Position numbers and translations under genes: made by a program. The notes below the pieces were generated by a model. It was not told where the DNA came from and ran no database searches. It saw nothing but the letters and a program-made list of their open reading frames with translations. Shown piece by piece: positions 27,255 to 35,501 of a stretch of 64,000 nt of DNA. Location: assembly GCF_000425425.1 (NCBI RefSeq), contig NZ_AUDK01000025.1, positions 1 to 64,000 of the forward strand, written 5' to 3'. Positions within the stretch are counted from its first letter, which is position 1; each line of letters begins with the position of its first letter. The DNA is from Flavobacterium daejeonense DSM 17708. GTDB taxonomy: Bacteria > Bacteroidota > Bacteroidia > Flavobacteriales > Flavobacteriaceae.

Positions 27255-27283
27255 AAAAACCCGACCAATTGGTCGGGTTTTTT
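27255..27283 (+). terminator. Terminator before kup
   Basis: AAAACCCGACC and GGTCGGGTTTT pair perfectly around an AATT loop and are followed by T residues. Confidence 0.92.
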
Positions 27284-27303
27284 AGTTTTTTAAAGACAAT
27301 CAC

Positions 27304-27333
27304 TTTTGATTTATTTAAAAATGAGTAAATTTG
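27304..27333 (+). promoter_or_regulatory. Promoter of kup
   Basis: TTTTG at 27304-27308 and TAAATTTG at 27326-27333 lie 17 bases apart, a strong Bacteroidota promoter. Because transcription would begin near 27340, it excludes the in-frame ATG at 27321 and leaves ATG 27354 as the kup start. Confidence 0.8.
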
Positions 27334-27353
27334 AGGCCTTTACAAAAATACAA

Positions 27354-29333
27354 ATGAGCGCATCACATAAAAATTTACACAGCAAACTAACATTAGGCGG
27401 TTTATTAGTAACTTTAGGAATTATATATGGTGATATTGGGACTTCCCCTCTCTATGTAATGAAAGCCATTTTAGGAGATCATGTCATTAATGCCGACGTT
27501 GTTTTAGGAGGAATCTCGGCTGTTTTCTGGACTCTGACCTTACAAACCACCATAAAATACGTACTCATTACGTTGAATGCCGATAACCATGGTGAAGGTG
27601 GAATTTTTGCCCTTTATGCACTTGTTAAAAAGACAAAAATCAGATGGCTCATTGTTCCTGCCATTATTGGAGGAAGTGCGCTGCTTGCCGACGGAATTAT
27701 TACTCCTCCCGTTTCTGTATCTTCTGCCGTAGAGGGAATCCGAACCTATTATCCCGAAATCAATACCGTCCCTATTGTAATAGGAATTTTAGTAGTTCTC
27801 TTTACCATTCAGCAATTTGGGACCAAACTGGTTGGTCGATTTTTTGCACCAATGATGCTTATTTGGTTTACCATGCTTGGGGTTTTAGGAGCTATCCAAA
27901 TTGTTCATCATCCTGAAGTTTTCAAAGCCTTAAATCCATATTACGCTTACCATTTATTGACAATTCACCCGGAAGGTTTTTTTGTATTAGGATTTGTTTT
28001 CCTTTGTACCACCGGAGCTGAAGCCTTGTATTCTGACATGGGACACTGTGGTCGAAAAAACATTCGTATCAGCTGGATTTTTGTAAAAACAACATTAGTC
28101 TTGAACTATTTCGGACAGGGAGCTTATTTAATTCATAACGAAGGAGAAACCCTTATGGGTTTAGGCGGAAAGAATGGAAATCCATTTTACTTAATCATGG
28201 AAGACTGGTTTCAGCCTTTCGGAATTGTAATTGCCACTACAGCTGCGGTAATTGCATCCCAAGCCTTAATTAGCGGTTCGTTTACCTTAATAAATGAAGC
28301 CATGCGATTGAATTTCTGGCCAAAAGTAAAAATCAATTACCCAACCGAATTACAAGGACAATTATACATTCCGTCAATAAACTGGTTATTATTCTTTGGA
28401 TGTGTAGGAATCGTTCTGCATTTTGAAGAGTCCAGCAACATGGAACATGCTTATGGTTTGGCTATTATTCTTTGTATGATTATGACTACTATTTTACTTA
28501 ATTTCTTTCTTATTATGAAAAGAGTAAAATTGTACATCATGGTACCATTAATCACGCTTTACCTTTTAATCGAATTTAGCTTTTTGGCTGCCAATGTAAC
28601 TAAATTTGCCGACGGTGGTTATGTAACCTTAATTATTGCAATTGTTCTTATTAGTATTATGTCGATTTGGTTTTCAGCCAAAAAAATTACGAAAAGCTAC
28701 ACCAATATTGTTAAAATACACGATTATAAAAAAGTCTTAAGCGAATTGAGTGTTGACTTAAGTATTCCAAAATACGCTACCCATTTGGTTTATATGACTA
28801 ACGCCGGACGAGCCGATGAAATAGAAGAAAAAGTAATGTATTCTATTTTGCAAAAAAGACCCAAAAGAGCCGATATTTACTGGTTTGTGCACGTAAATAT
28901 CCTAAACGAACCTTATAAAACCGAATACCGCGTAACGGAAATTCTTAAAGACGATTTGTATCGGGTGGATTTTAATTTAGGATTTAGAGAGCCTACCAAA
29001 ATCAATTTGATGTTCAAAGAAGTGATTAAAGACATGGTAAAAAATGGCGAAGTAGATATCCGAAGCCGTTATGAATCCTTAAACAAAAACAATATTATTG
29101 GTGACTTCAAATTTGTGTTATCCGAAAAATTCCTATCCAATGATAACGAATTAAAATGGCACGAAAACATCATTATGAACTCTTATTTTTTAATCAAAAA
29201 ACTAAGTTTATCTGAAGAAAGCGCCTTTGGTTTAGACAGTAGTTCGGTGAAAATAGAAAAATTCCCTATGATACTTCATACTCCGGAAAACATGGGCTTA
29301 ACACGTTTAGAACCAAGAGAAATACAAATATAA
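27354..29333 (+). CDS. kup: KUP-family potassium uptake transporter
   Basis: A 659-residue K+/H+ symporter with about twelve transmembrane helices in the first 430 residues and a long cytoplasmic C-terminal domain. The signature GIIYGDIGTSPLYVMKAIL lies near residues 21-39, and NHGEGGIFALYALV near 79. Of three in-frame starts, ATG 27354 (MSASHKNLHSKLTLGG) is used because the promoter lies upstream of it and downstream of the others. Length is normal for Kup. No K+-responsive element was recognised. Confidence 0.95.
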   Translation: MSASHKNLHSKLTLGGLLVTLGIIYGDIGTSPLYVMKAILGDHVINADVVLGGISAVFWTLTLQTTIKYVLITLNADNHGEGGIFALYALVKKTKIRWLIVPAIIGGSALLADGIITPPVSVSSAVEGIRTYYPEINTVPIVIGILVVLFTIQQFGTKLVGRFFAPMMLIWFTMLGVLGAIQIVHHPEVFKALNPYYAYHLLTIHPEGFFVLGFVFLCTTGAEALYSDMGHCGRKNIRISWIFVKTTLVLNYFGQGAYLIHNEGETLMGLGGKNGNPFYLIMEDWFQPFGIVIATTAAVIASQALISGSFTLINEAMRLNFWPKVKINYPTELQGQLYIPSINWLLFFGCVGIVLHFEESSNMEHAYGLAIILCMIMTTILLNFFLIMKRVKLYIMVPLITLYLLIEFSFLAANVTKFADGGYVTLIIAIVLISIMSIWFSAKKITKSYTNIVKIHDYKKVLSELSVDLSIPKYATHLVYMTNAGRADEIEEKVMYSILQKRPKRADIYWFVHVNILNEPYKTEYRVTEILKDDLYRVDFNLGFREPTKINLMFKEVIKDMVKNGEVDIRSRYESLNKNNIIGDFKFVLSEKFLSNDNELKWHENIIMNSYFLIKKLSLSEESAFGLDSSSVKIEKFPMILHTPENMGLTRLEPREIQI

Positions 29334-29352
29334 TATCAAATTTTAAAATTTT

Positions 29353-29390
29353 AAAATCCGTTTAGTTTTATTACTAAACGGATTTTTTTT
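29353..29390 (+). terminator. Terminator of kup
   Basis: AAAATCCGTTTAGT (29353-29366) pairs perfectly with ACTAAACGGATTTT (29373-29386) around TTTATT, then T residues. Confidence 0.93.
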
Positions 29391-29416
29391 AAGAACAGCA
29401 GCAAATCAACTACTCA

Positions 29417-29450
29417 TTTGTAAGTTTGCAGCTATTATTTTCTATATTTG
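29417..29450 (+). promoter_or_regulatory. Promoter upstream of the AraC/SDR segment
   Basis: TTTG at 29417-29420 and TATATTTG at 29443-29450 are 22 bases apart. The promoter lies about 75 bases before the apparent left boundary of the cassette-like segment, so it would read into it. Confidence 0.6.
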
Positions 29451-29489
29451 AAAAAGCGAAATAAAACTTCGCCAATCTACCTGCTTTTG

Positions 29490-29553
29490 GGTGTATAGGC
29501 GCTACTTTATAGCGCATATAAATAAGTTAGCGGTCATTGTAAACCGACACCTT
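29490..29553 (+). other. Structured leader at the left edge of the accessory segment
   Basis: The stretch contains nested inverted repeats: GGTGT (about 29489) with ACACC (about 29547) outermost, and inside it GCGCTA/TAGCGC and CGGT/ACCG hairpins. The second inner hairpin includes the GTTAGCG core at 29526. It looks like a folded recombination site or leader RNA; no known family was recognised. Confidence 0.4.
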
Positions 29554-29573
29554 ATAAACTTTGAGCAGACAAT

Positions 29574-30449
29574 ATGCAAGAATCGAAACAAAAAATTCAG
29601 AGCCTGAAAAACGACAAGGTAACTTTGAGAGTTGTTTCAAACGACAACCCTTATCTTTCTTCCGACATTCAACAAAAACTCTTACAACCTCGCAGGCTGA
29701 CTTCTTATTTTATAGTGCTAATTGACAGCGGTTCTATTACTTACAACTTAGACTTACAAGACATTACACTTAATGACGGTCAGTTGCTTTTCGCAATGCC
29801 AAATCAAGTATTTGTACCGCCATCTAAAACAGACAATCTTAAATATTTCAAGCTATTATTTGACGACAACACATTGACATTGCTACCGCAACAATTTCCT
29901 TTTTTAGCTAATCCTTTAAACTCACAGACTATAATTTTTGACAGTGTTACAAGGGACAGAGTAAGAAAAGTTTTTGAAATTTTAAACCAAATACTTCACA
30001 TAGACAAGCAATCAACCGACACAGAAATCATTTTAGCTTACCTGAACTCACTATTGGTAGAATTAAATAGTGTTTATTTCAAAAACACAGCACCAAGCAA
30101 TATTTTAAACACCAATTTGTCAAAGTTTATTGAGTTTAAATTAGCGGTTGAAACTCATCTTACGGAGCAACCCTCTGTAAATGCAATAGCCGAAAAATTG
30201 TCTTTAACCACCAACAGTTTATACAGAATTGTAAAAGAATATTCGGGAATTTCGCCCAAAGATTTTCTTACCAATCGTTTAATGATTGAGGCACAGAGGA
30301 AATTACAATATTCAAACCTTTCCGTAAAAGAATTAGCTTATGAATTGGGTTTTAATGATCCCGATTACTTTTCAAGATTTTTCAAAAAATGCACAGGGAA
30401 AAGCGTAAGTGAGTTTTTAGACAGTCAGCAAGATTTGTCAAGACAATAA
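29574..30449 (+). CDS. AraC-family transcriptional regulator
   Basis: A 291-residue regulator with an N-terminal cupin-like sensing domain (residues 20-170) and a C-terminal double helix-turn-helix: VNAIAEKLSLTTNSLYRIVKEYSGISPKD (about 204-232) and LSVKELAYELGFNDPDYFSRFFKK (about 250-273). It probably controls the dehydrogenase that starts 67 bases downstream, a common AraC-SDR pairing. The 5' leader is unusually structured. It lies in the segment that looks recently acquired. Confidence 0.93.
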   Translation: MQESKQKIQSLKNDKVTLRVVSNDNPYLSSDIQQKLLQPRRLTSYFIVLIDSGSITYNLDLQDITLNDGQLLFAMPNQVFVPPSKTDNLKYFKLLFDDNTLTLLPQQFPFLANPLNSQTIIFDSVTRDRVRKVFEILNQILHIDKQSTDTEIILAYLNSLLVELNSVYFKNTAPSNILNTNLSKFIEFKLAVETHLTEQPSVNAIAEKLSLTTNSLYRIVKEYSGISPKDFLTNRLMIEAQRKLQYSNLSVKELAYELGFNDPDYFSRFFKKCTGKSVSEFLDSQQDLSRQ

Positions 30450-30484
30450 ATTGATTTGTCCATCTTCACCATTTTTTAGCTCTA

Positions 30485-30492
30485 TACTTTTG
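30485..30492 (+). promoter_or_regulatory. -7 box of the dehydrogenase promoter
   Basis: TACTTTTG matches TAnnTTTG and lies 24 bases before the ATG at 30517, giving the dehydrogenase its own promoter after the AraC gene. The upstream in-frame codons (from 30451) lie before the box and are not used. Confidence 0.6.
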
Positions 30493-30516
30493 TGTCATTC
30501 ATTTAAAATAAAAAAA

Positions 30517-31254
30517 ATGACAACAGCATTAGTAACAGGAGCTAACAAAAACATTGGCTTTGAAGTTGCAAAGCAACTTGCTCAAAAAGGAATTTATGTT
30601 TATCTCGGCAGTCGCAATTTAGAAAACGGTTTGGAGGCTGTTAATAAATTAAAGGCAGAGGGACTTAACAATGTAGAAGCTATTCAGCTTGACATTACAG
30701 ATGATAATTCTGTAAAAAATGCTCGAACAGAGATAGGTAAGAAAACAGAGATCTTGGATATTCTTATCAACAATGCAGGTATTTACGGTGGCTATCCACA
30801 AGCGGCACTTGATGCAACTATTGACAAATTCAAAGCCGCTTACGATGCAAATGTTTTTGGCGTGATAAGAGTTACACAGGCGTTTATTGACTTATTGAAA
30901 AAATCAGATGCACCTCGTATCGTAAATGTGAGTTCAAGTCAGGGTTCACTTACACTGCACAGCGACCCAACATACAAGTATTACGACTTCAAAGGTGCGG
31001 TTTATCTTTCGTCCAAATCAGCAATGAATATGTACACCGTTGTTTTGGCTTACGAACTAAAAGACAGCAACTTTAAAATAAATGCAGTTTGCCCGGGATT
31101 TACAAAAACGGACTTCAACGGACACAGAGGAACAGGAACTGTTGAAGATGCCGGAAAGCGAATTGTAAAATATGCTTTGATTGACAAAGACGGACCGACA
31201 GGAAAGTTTTTTAGTGAAGAAAATAATCCTATAACGGGCGAAATAGCTTGGTAA
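30517..31254 (+). CDS. Short-chain dehydrogenase/reductase
   Basis: A 245-residue NAD(P)-dependent oxidoreductase of the classical SDR type. The nucleotide-binding motif TGANKNIGFE is at residues 8-17, NNAG near 84-87, and the catalytic Ser and YxxxK appear as NVSSSQG and YLSSK (Tyr and Lys near 171-175). Similar enzymes near AraC regulators reduce carbonyl compounds; the substrate is unknown. ATG 30517 is chosen because it directly precedes the Rossmann strand and follows a TAnnTTTG box. Confidence 0.93.
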   Translation: MTTALVTGANKNIGFEVAKQLAQKGIYVYLGSRNLENGLEAVNKLKAEGLNNVEAIQLDITDDNSVKNARTEIGKKTEILDILINNAGIYGGYPQAALDATIDKFKAAYDANVFGVIRVTQAFIDLLKKSDAPRIVNVSSSQGSLTLHSDPTYKYYDFKGAVYLSSKSAMNMYTVVLAYELKDSNFKINAVCPGFTKTDFNGHRGTGTVEDAGKRIVKYALIDKDGPTGKFFSEENNPITGEIAW

Positions 31255-31262
31255 TAAACAAC

Positions 31263-31397
31263 GAACCGCTAACATGGGTTTTGCGTTATGGGGGCTGAAG
31301 TGTAAACTTCAGCTTTATTCATTAATTTAGCTTCGGTTTTAGGGCTGAACTTTTGTGCTTCGATTGCCCCCACAACGCAAAGTCCAGAACCGTTATT
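31263..31397 (+). repeat. attC-like long imperfect hairpin
   Basis: Arms 31276-31295 and 31366-31385 match at 17 of 20 positions as inverted repeats (GGGTTTTGCGTT.. against ..AACGCAAAGTCC). A second hairpin, GCTGAAG/CTTCAGC (31294-31313), sits inside. The outer borders carry GAACCGCTAAC (31263-31273) and GAACCGTTATT (31387-31397) as near direct repeats. Total length of about 131 bases is close to that of Vibrio-type attC sites. A dispersed repeat or regulatory RNA is the alternative. Confidence 0.5.
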
Positions 31398-31422
31398 ACT
31401 CATTTTACAACTGAACTGCAAA

Positions 31423-32108
31423 TTGAAAACTATTTGGAAAATATTACTTGCCGTTTTTATTATCATAATTATTGGATTTGTCATTGTTTCTGATGTTTTT
31501 GATAGAGGACAATATTATTCTACTTTCACACCGAAAGAAGAAATGATTGAATTCTATATGTACAAAACAACTGAAGAACAAGAAAAAGCCTTTGAAAAGA
31601 ATTTTGGAAATGAAAAATATAACTTTCCAAGAGAAAAAGTAGCGAATGTTAAACTATTTAAAAATAAGTTTTTATTAAGTCGTTTGACCTCAAAAACATT
31701 ATCAGAATCAAGCAAGTCAAAAGTAATGTCATTTTTTAACAATCCTGTTAATTTCGATTGGGTAGAAACAACTTGGGAAGTTGCTGAATCAGAATATATT
31801 TTGAGATTTTATAATAAGGAAGACAAGGAAATCGGTAAAATTTGGTTGTGTTTGAAAGGTTGTGTAATGACAAAATCAATTCCTTTTTCCCAGCTCCGCA
31901 AAGTTTCCAACTTTGCGGCTGTGACTATCGGTTTTTAACCGATAATAATAATTACAAATCCTCTATAGCTGTCTCAGACAGCTTTACACTTCCTCAAAGT
32001 CAGAGACTTTGCGGAGCCGTTCACAAGAAATTAATCGAATTCAAAAAGAAAGCAAATAGTGAATTAGTTATTCTCAAAGACAATAAAATAGTTAGAATAA
32101 AACCTTAA
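31423..32108 (+). pseudogene. Membrane-anchored hypothetical protein interrupted by a REP-like element
   Basis: The first part (31423-31890) starts at a TTG and encodes a hydrophobic anchor (residues 3-22, IWKILLAVFIIIIIGFVIV) and a soluble domain ending ..KGCVMTKSIPFS. A 125-bp hairpin element then intervenes, and the tail resumes in another frame as KKLIEFKKKANSELVILKDN to 32108. No ATG is present near the start. The function is unknown. The break is clearly caused by the inserted element, whose length plus flanks shifts the frame. Confidence 0.7.
31893..32017. mobile_element. REP/MITE-like element with four hairpins
   Basis: The 125-bp unit is bounded by perfect 12-bp inverted repeats, GCTCCGCAAAGT (31893-31904) and ACTTTGCGGAGC (32006-32017). 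Inside are CCGCAAAGTT/AACTTTGCGG (31896-31918), TATCGGTT/AACCGATA (31926-31944), AGCTGTCT/AGACAGCT (31967-31983) and CAAAGTC/GACTTTG (31995-32011). Such hairpin arrays in Bacteroidota resemble REP elements moved in trans by RAYT (IS200-like) transposases. It splits the gene at 31423-32108. Confidence 0.75.
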
Positions 32109-32110
32109 AC

Positions 32111-32139
32111 AAAAAAAGCTCCATTTTGGAGCTTTTTTT
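32111..32139. terminator. Bidirectional terminator between the accessory segment and carB
   Basis: AAAAAAAGCTCC pairs with GGAGCTTTTTTT around ATTTT, giving T-runs on both strands. Confidence 0.88.
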
Positions 32140-32155
32140 ATATCAGAATCTGAGA

Positions 32156-35011
32156 TTATTTACTCAAATACATTTTTCTTCTGGAATACAATTCGTAGAA
32201 TTGATCATCTTTCAGGTCTTCGATAAACAAGATGCTTTCTCCTGTAGATTTCATTTCAGGTCCTAAAGCTTTGTTAACGTTAGGGAACTTACTGAAAGAG
32301 AATACTGGTTGTTTGATAGCAAATCCATTTAATTGTGGGTTGAAATCAAAGTCAGTTACTTTGCTGTGTCCTAACATTACCTTAGTAGCGTAGTTCACAT
32401 AAGGCTCTCCGTAAGCTTTTGCGATGAAAGGAACGGTACGGGAAGCTCTTGGATTCGCTTCGATAATGTAAACCGTATCATCTTTAATTGCAAACTGGAT
32501 GTTGATTAAACCAACAGTTTTCAAAGCTACAGCAATCTTTTGTGTATGGTCTTTAATTTGTTGCATGACAAATTCCCCTAAGTTGAACGGAGGTAAAGTA
32601 GCATTAGAATCTCCGGAGTGCACTCCACAAGGCTCGATATGCTCCATAATTCCGATGATATACACATTTCCATCAGCGTCACAAATCGCATCCGCTTCTG
32701 CCTCAATAGCTCCATCTAAATAGTGGTCTAACAACAATTTGTTTCCTGGAATCGCTTTCAATAAATCGATTACGTGCTCTTCTAATTCTTGCTTGTTGAT
32801 TACAATTTTCATTCCCTGACCTCCTAATACATAAGAAGGGCGCACTAATAATGGGAAGTCTAAGGAATCCGCTAATTTAGAAGCTTCGTCTGCACTTTCT
32901 GCAATTCCGAATTTAGGGAAAGGAATTTTCAAGTCGGTCAATAAATCAGAGAAACGTCCTCTGTCTTCCGCTAAATCTAATGCATCAAAACTAGTTCCGA
33001 TGATTTTTACACCGTATTTAGATAATTTCTCCGCTAATTTAAGTGCTGTTTGACCACCCAACTGTACGATTACACCTTCCGGTTTTTCGTGTTGGATAAT
33101 GTCATAAATATGCTCCCAGAATACCGGCTCAAAGTATAACTTATCTGCTGTATCGAAGTCAGTAGAAACTGTTTCCGGGTTACAGTTAATCATAATGGTT
33201 TCGTATCCACACTCTTTAGAAGCTAAAACTCCGTGTACACAAGAGTAATCAAACTCGATTCCCTGACCAATACGGTTTGGTCCGGAACCTAATACAATTA
33301 CTTTCTTTTTGTCAGTTACAATACTTTCATTGTCTACAAAACGAGTTCCGTCCGCTTTTTCAATTTCAGCTTCGAAAGTTGAATAGTAATAAGGCGTTTT
33401 TGCTTTAAACTCAGCCGCACAGGTATCAACCAATTTGAAAACACGGTTGATGTTCATTTCCATACGCAGAGCATGCACTTCACTTTCCATACATCCCATC
33501 ATGTGAGCAATTTGTCTGTCGGCAAAACCTTTTTGTTTCGCTTCAAGCAAAAATTCTTTTGGTAAAGTAGCAACTGTATATTTAGAAATTTCTTTTTCTA
33601 AGATGAATAATTCCTCGTATTGTTTCAGGAACCACATATCGATTTTAGTGATCTCGTGGATTCTGCTCAAAGGAATTCCCATCGCAATCGCATCGTAAAT
33701 TACGAATACACGATCCCAACTTGCGTAAGTTAGTTTTTCGATAATTTGCTCGTAATTTGTATATCCTTTTCCGTCAGCTCCTAAACCATTACGTTTAATT
33801 TCTAAGGATTGGGTTGCTTTATGTAAAGCTTCCTGGAACGAACGTCCAATTCCCATTACCTCTCCTACTGACTTCATTTGAAGACCTAAAGTTCTGTCTG
33901 ATCCTTCAAATTTATCGAAGTTCCAACGTGGTATTTTAACGATTACATAATCTAAAGTTGGCTCGAATAAAGCAGATGTTGATTTAGTAATTTGGTTTTG
34001 TAATTCATCTAAGTTATACCCTAAAGCTAATTTCGAAGCAATTTTAGCAATTGGATAACCTGTAGCTTTAGAAGCTAATGCAGAAGAACGAGATACACGT
34101 GGGTTTATTTCGATAGCAACAATATCTTCTTTTTCATCCGGAGATACCGCAAACTGTACGTTACATCCACCGGCAAAATTTCCAATACTACGCATCATCA
34201 GGATAGCGTAATCACGTAATTTTTGGAAAGTAGTGTCTGACAATGTCATCGCAGGAGCTACCGTAATCGAATCTCCGGTATGGATTCCCATTGGGTCCAT
34301 ATTTTCGATAGAACAAATAATTACAACATTATCGTTTTTATCTCTTAAAAGCTCTAATTCGTATTCTTTCCATCCCATCAAAGCTTTGTCAATTAACACT
34401 TCGTGAATTGGAGAAGCCTCAAGACCTGCAGTTAACAATCTGTCGAAATCTTCCGGTTTGTAAACGATAGAAGCTCCGGTTCCTCCAAGTGTAAACGATG
34501 GACGAATAACTAATGGAAAACCAAATTCCTGAGCAATTTCTTTACCTCTCAAGTAAGAAGTACAAATTTCAGCAGGAGCTGTTGGTACATTAATTTTTTT
34601 CAAAAGGGCTTTGAACTGGTCTCTGTCCTCAGTAATATTGATTGCATTTACATCAACCCCAATCATTTTTACGCCAAAATCATCCCAAATTCCTTTTTCC
34701 TGAGCTTCCAAGCAAAGGTTAAGTGCTGTTTGCCCCCCCATTGTAGGCAATACGGCATCAATTTGTGGATGTTCTTTTAAAATTTCAATGATCGATTTAG
34801 TAGTTAAAGGCTTCAAGTAAATATGATCCGCCATAGATGGGTCGGTCATAATTGTAGCAGGGTTCGAATTGATAAGAATTACCTCGATTCCTTCTTCACG
34901 AATAGAACGAGCTGATTGCGATCCTGCATAATCGAATTCGCAGGCTTGACCAATAACAATAGGACCTGAACCTATAATTAAAACTGATTTGATTGAAGTG
35001 TCTTTTGGCAT
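32156..35011 (-). CDS. carB: Carbamoyl-phosphate synthase large subunit, without the allosteric domain
   Basis: A 951-residue enzyme that makes carbamoyl phosphate for arginine and pyrimidine synthesis. Two homologous ATP-grasp halves are seen: GSGPIVIGQACEFDYAG with TLGGTGASIVY in the first, GSGPNRIGQGIEFDYSC with VLGGQGMKIV in the second. The protein stops soon after the second ATP-grasp unit (..FYELYSRRKMYLSK), so the C-terminal MGS-like allosteric domain of the 1,073-residue E. coli enzyme is missing, as in other flavobacterial CarB. carA is not in the window. Confidence 0.97.
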   Translation of the reverse strand: MPKDTSIKSVLIIGSGPIVIGQACEFDYAGSQSARSIREEGIEVILINSNPATIMTDPSMADHIYLKPLTTKSIIEILKEHPQIDAVLPTMGGQTALNLCLEAQEKGIWDDFGVKMIGVDVNAINITEDRDQFKALLKKINVPTAPAEICTSYLRGKEIAQEFGFPLVIRPSFTLGGTGASIVYKPEDFDRLLTAGLEASPIHEVLIDKALMGWKEYELELLRDKNDNVVIICSIENMDPMGIHTGDSITVAPAMTLSDTTFQKLRDYAILMMRSIGNFAGGCNVQFAVSPDEKEDIVAIEINPRVSRSSALASKATGYPIAKIASKLALGYNLDELQNQITKSTSALFEPTLDYVIVKIPRWNFDKFEGSDRTLGLQMKSVGEVMGIGRSFQEALHKATQSLEIKRNGLGADGKGYTNYEQIIEKLTYASWDRVFVIYDAIAMGIPLSRIHEITKIDMWFLKQYEELFILEKEISKYTVATLPKEFLLEAKQKGFADRQIAHMMGCMESEVHALRMEMNINRVFKLVDTCAAEFKAKTPYYYSTFEAEIEKADGTRFVDNESIVTDKKKVIVLGSGPNRIGQGIEFDYSCVHGVLASKECGYETIMINCNPETVSTDFDTADKLYFEPVFWEHIYDIIQHEKPEGVIVQLGGQTALKLAEKLSKYGVKIIGTSFDALDLAEDRGRFSDLLTDLKIPFPKFGIAESADEASKLADSLDFPLLVRPSYVLGGQGMKIVINKQELEEHVIDLLKAIPGNKLLLDHYLDGAIEAEADAICDADGNVYIIGIMEHIEPCGVHSGDSNATLPPFNLGEFVMQQIKDHTQKIAVALKTVGLINIQFAIKDDTVYIIEANPRASRTVPFIAKAYGEPYVNYATKVMLGHSKVTDFDFNPQLNGFAIKQPVFSFSKFPNVNKALGPEMKSTGESILFIEDLKDDQFYELYSRRKMYLSK

Positions 35012-35121
35012 TATGATGTAATTATTGTTTTTTCAAGTTTTTGTTCACCCTCATTTTATAAGATTTAAATTCTGTAAACCCTTATAAATCTTATTTTTGA
35101 GTTTTATTTCAGACAAGGTAT

Positions 35122-35155
35122 AAAAAAGGGCGATACTAAGAAAAGTAACGCCCTT
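35122..35155 (-). terminator. Terminator of rpmH
   Basis: On the minus strand AAGGGCG..TACT pairs with AGTA..CGCCCTT and is followed by TTTT. It lies 20 bases after the rpmH stop. Confidence 0.8.
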
Positions 35156-35174
35156 ATTTATGTTCATACAAACA

Positions 35175-35336
35175 TTATTTTTTGTGTCTAGGCTCGCTAG
35201 AAACAGTTAATTTATGTCTTCCTTTAGCTCTTCTACGCGCAAGAACTTTTCTTCCATTTGCAGAAGCCATTCTGTCCATAAATCCGTGTTTATTTCTTCT
35301 TTTTCTTTTCGATGGTTGAAACGTTCTCTTGCTCAT
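35175..35336 (-). CDS. rpmH: 50S ribosomal protein L34
   Basis: A 53-residue, very basic protein of the large subunit. It begins [20 protein letters not shown] and contains [20 protein letters not shown], both diagnostic for L34. The gene is short but complete, with its own promoter and terminator. In this genome it stands alone beside carB and is not followed by rnpA, unlike the dnaA-linked rpmH of many bacteria. Confidence 0.97.
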
Positions 35337-35407
35337 TGCTTTGTATCTTTAAATCTTAATTATATGTATCTTTTGTTTTCAAATAGTGGTTCTTTCAAAA
35401 CCGAGTG

Positions 35408-35437
35408 CAAATATACAAAGACTTTTTTTTCTGGCAA
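35408..35437 (-). promoter_or_regulatory. Promoter of rpmH
   Basis: On the minus strand TTG (35435-35437) is followed after 19 bases by TATATTTG (35408-35415). It stands 71 bases before the rpmH start. Confidence 0.7.
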
Positions 35438-35471
35438 GAAGTTTTATAAAAATATTTTTAATTCCTTTTAC

Positions 35472-35479
35472 TATATTTG
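35472..35479 (+). promoter_or_regulatory. -7 box of the TPR gene
   Basis: TATATTTG matches TAnnTTTG and lies 22 bases before the ATG at 35502. Confidence 0.55.
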
Positions 35480-35501
35480 CAATCACAAATTATAACCCAT
35501 C

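Larger units (their letters stand above)
29526..31397 (+). mobile_element. Candidate integron-like gene cassette (AraC regulator plus dehydrogenase)
   Basis: The left edge shows GTTAGCG (29526-29532). The right part shows its exact complement CGCTAAC (31267-31273), followed by a long imperfect hairpin and CGTTATT (31391-31397). This is the geometry of an integron cassette, in which the inverse core of the attC site complements the cassette's own first bases. The cores deviate from the consensus GTTRRRY/RYYYAAC, and no integrase gene is in the window, so the call is tentative. The two genes inside have no link to the surrounding housekeeping genes. Confidence 0.4.

Noticed and set aside
31423..31938. 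Gene at 31423 taken as complete up to 31938
   Set aside because: The last 16 or so codons are translated from the inserted hairpin element; the original C-terminus resumes after it in another frame.
35214..35495. Plus-strand open frame over rpmH
   Set aside because: It is the antisense shadow of the L34 gene, whose protein is unmistakable on the minus strand.
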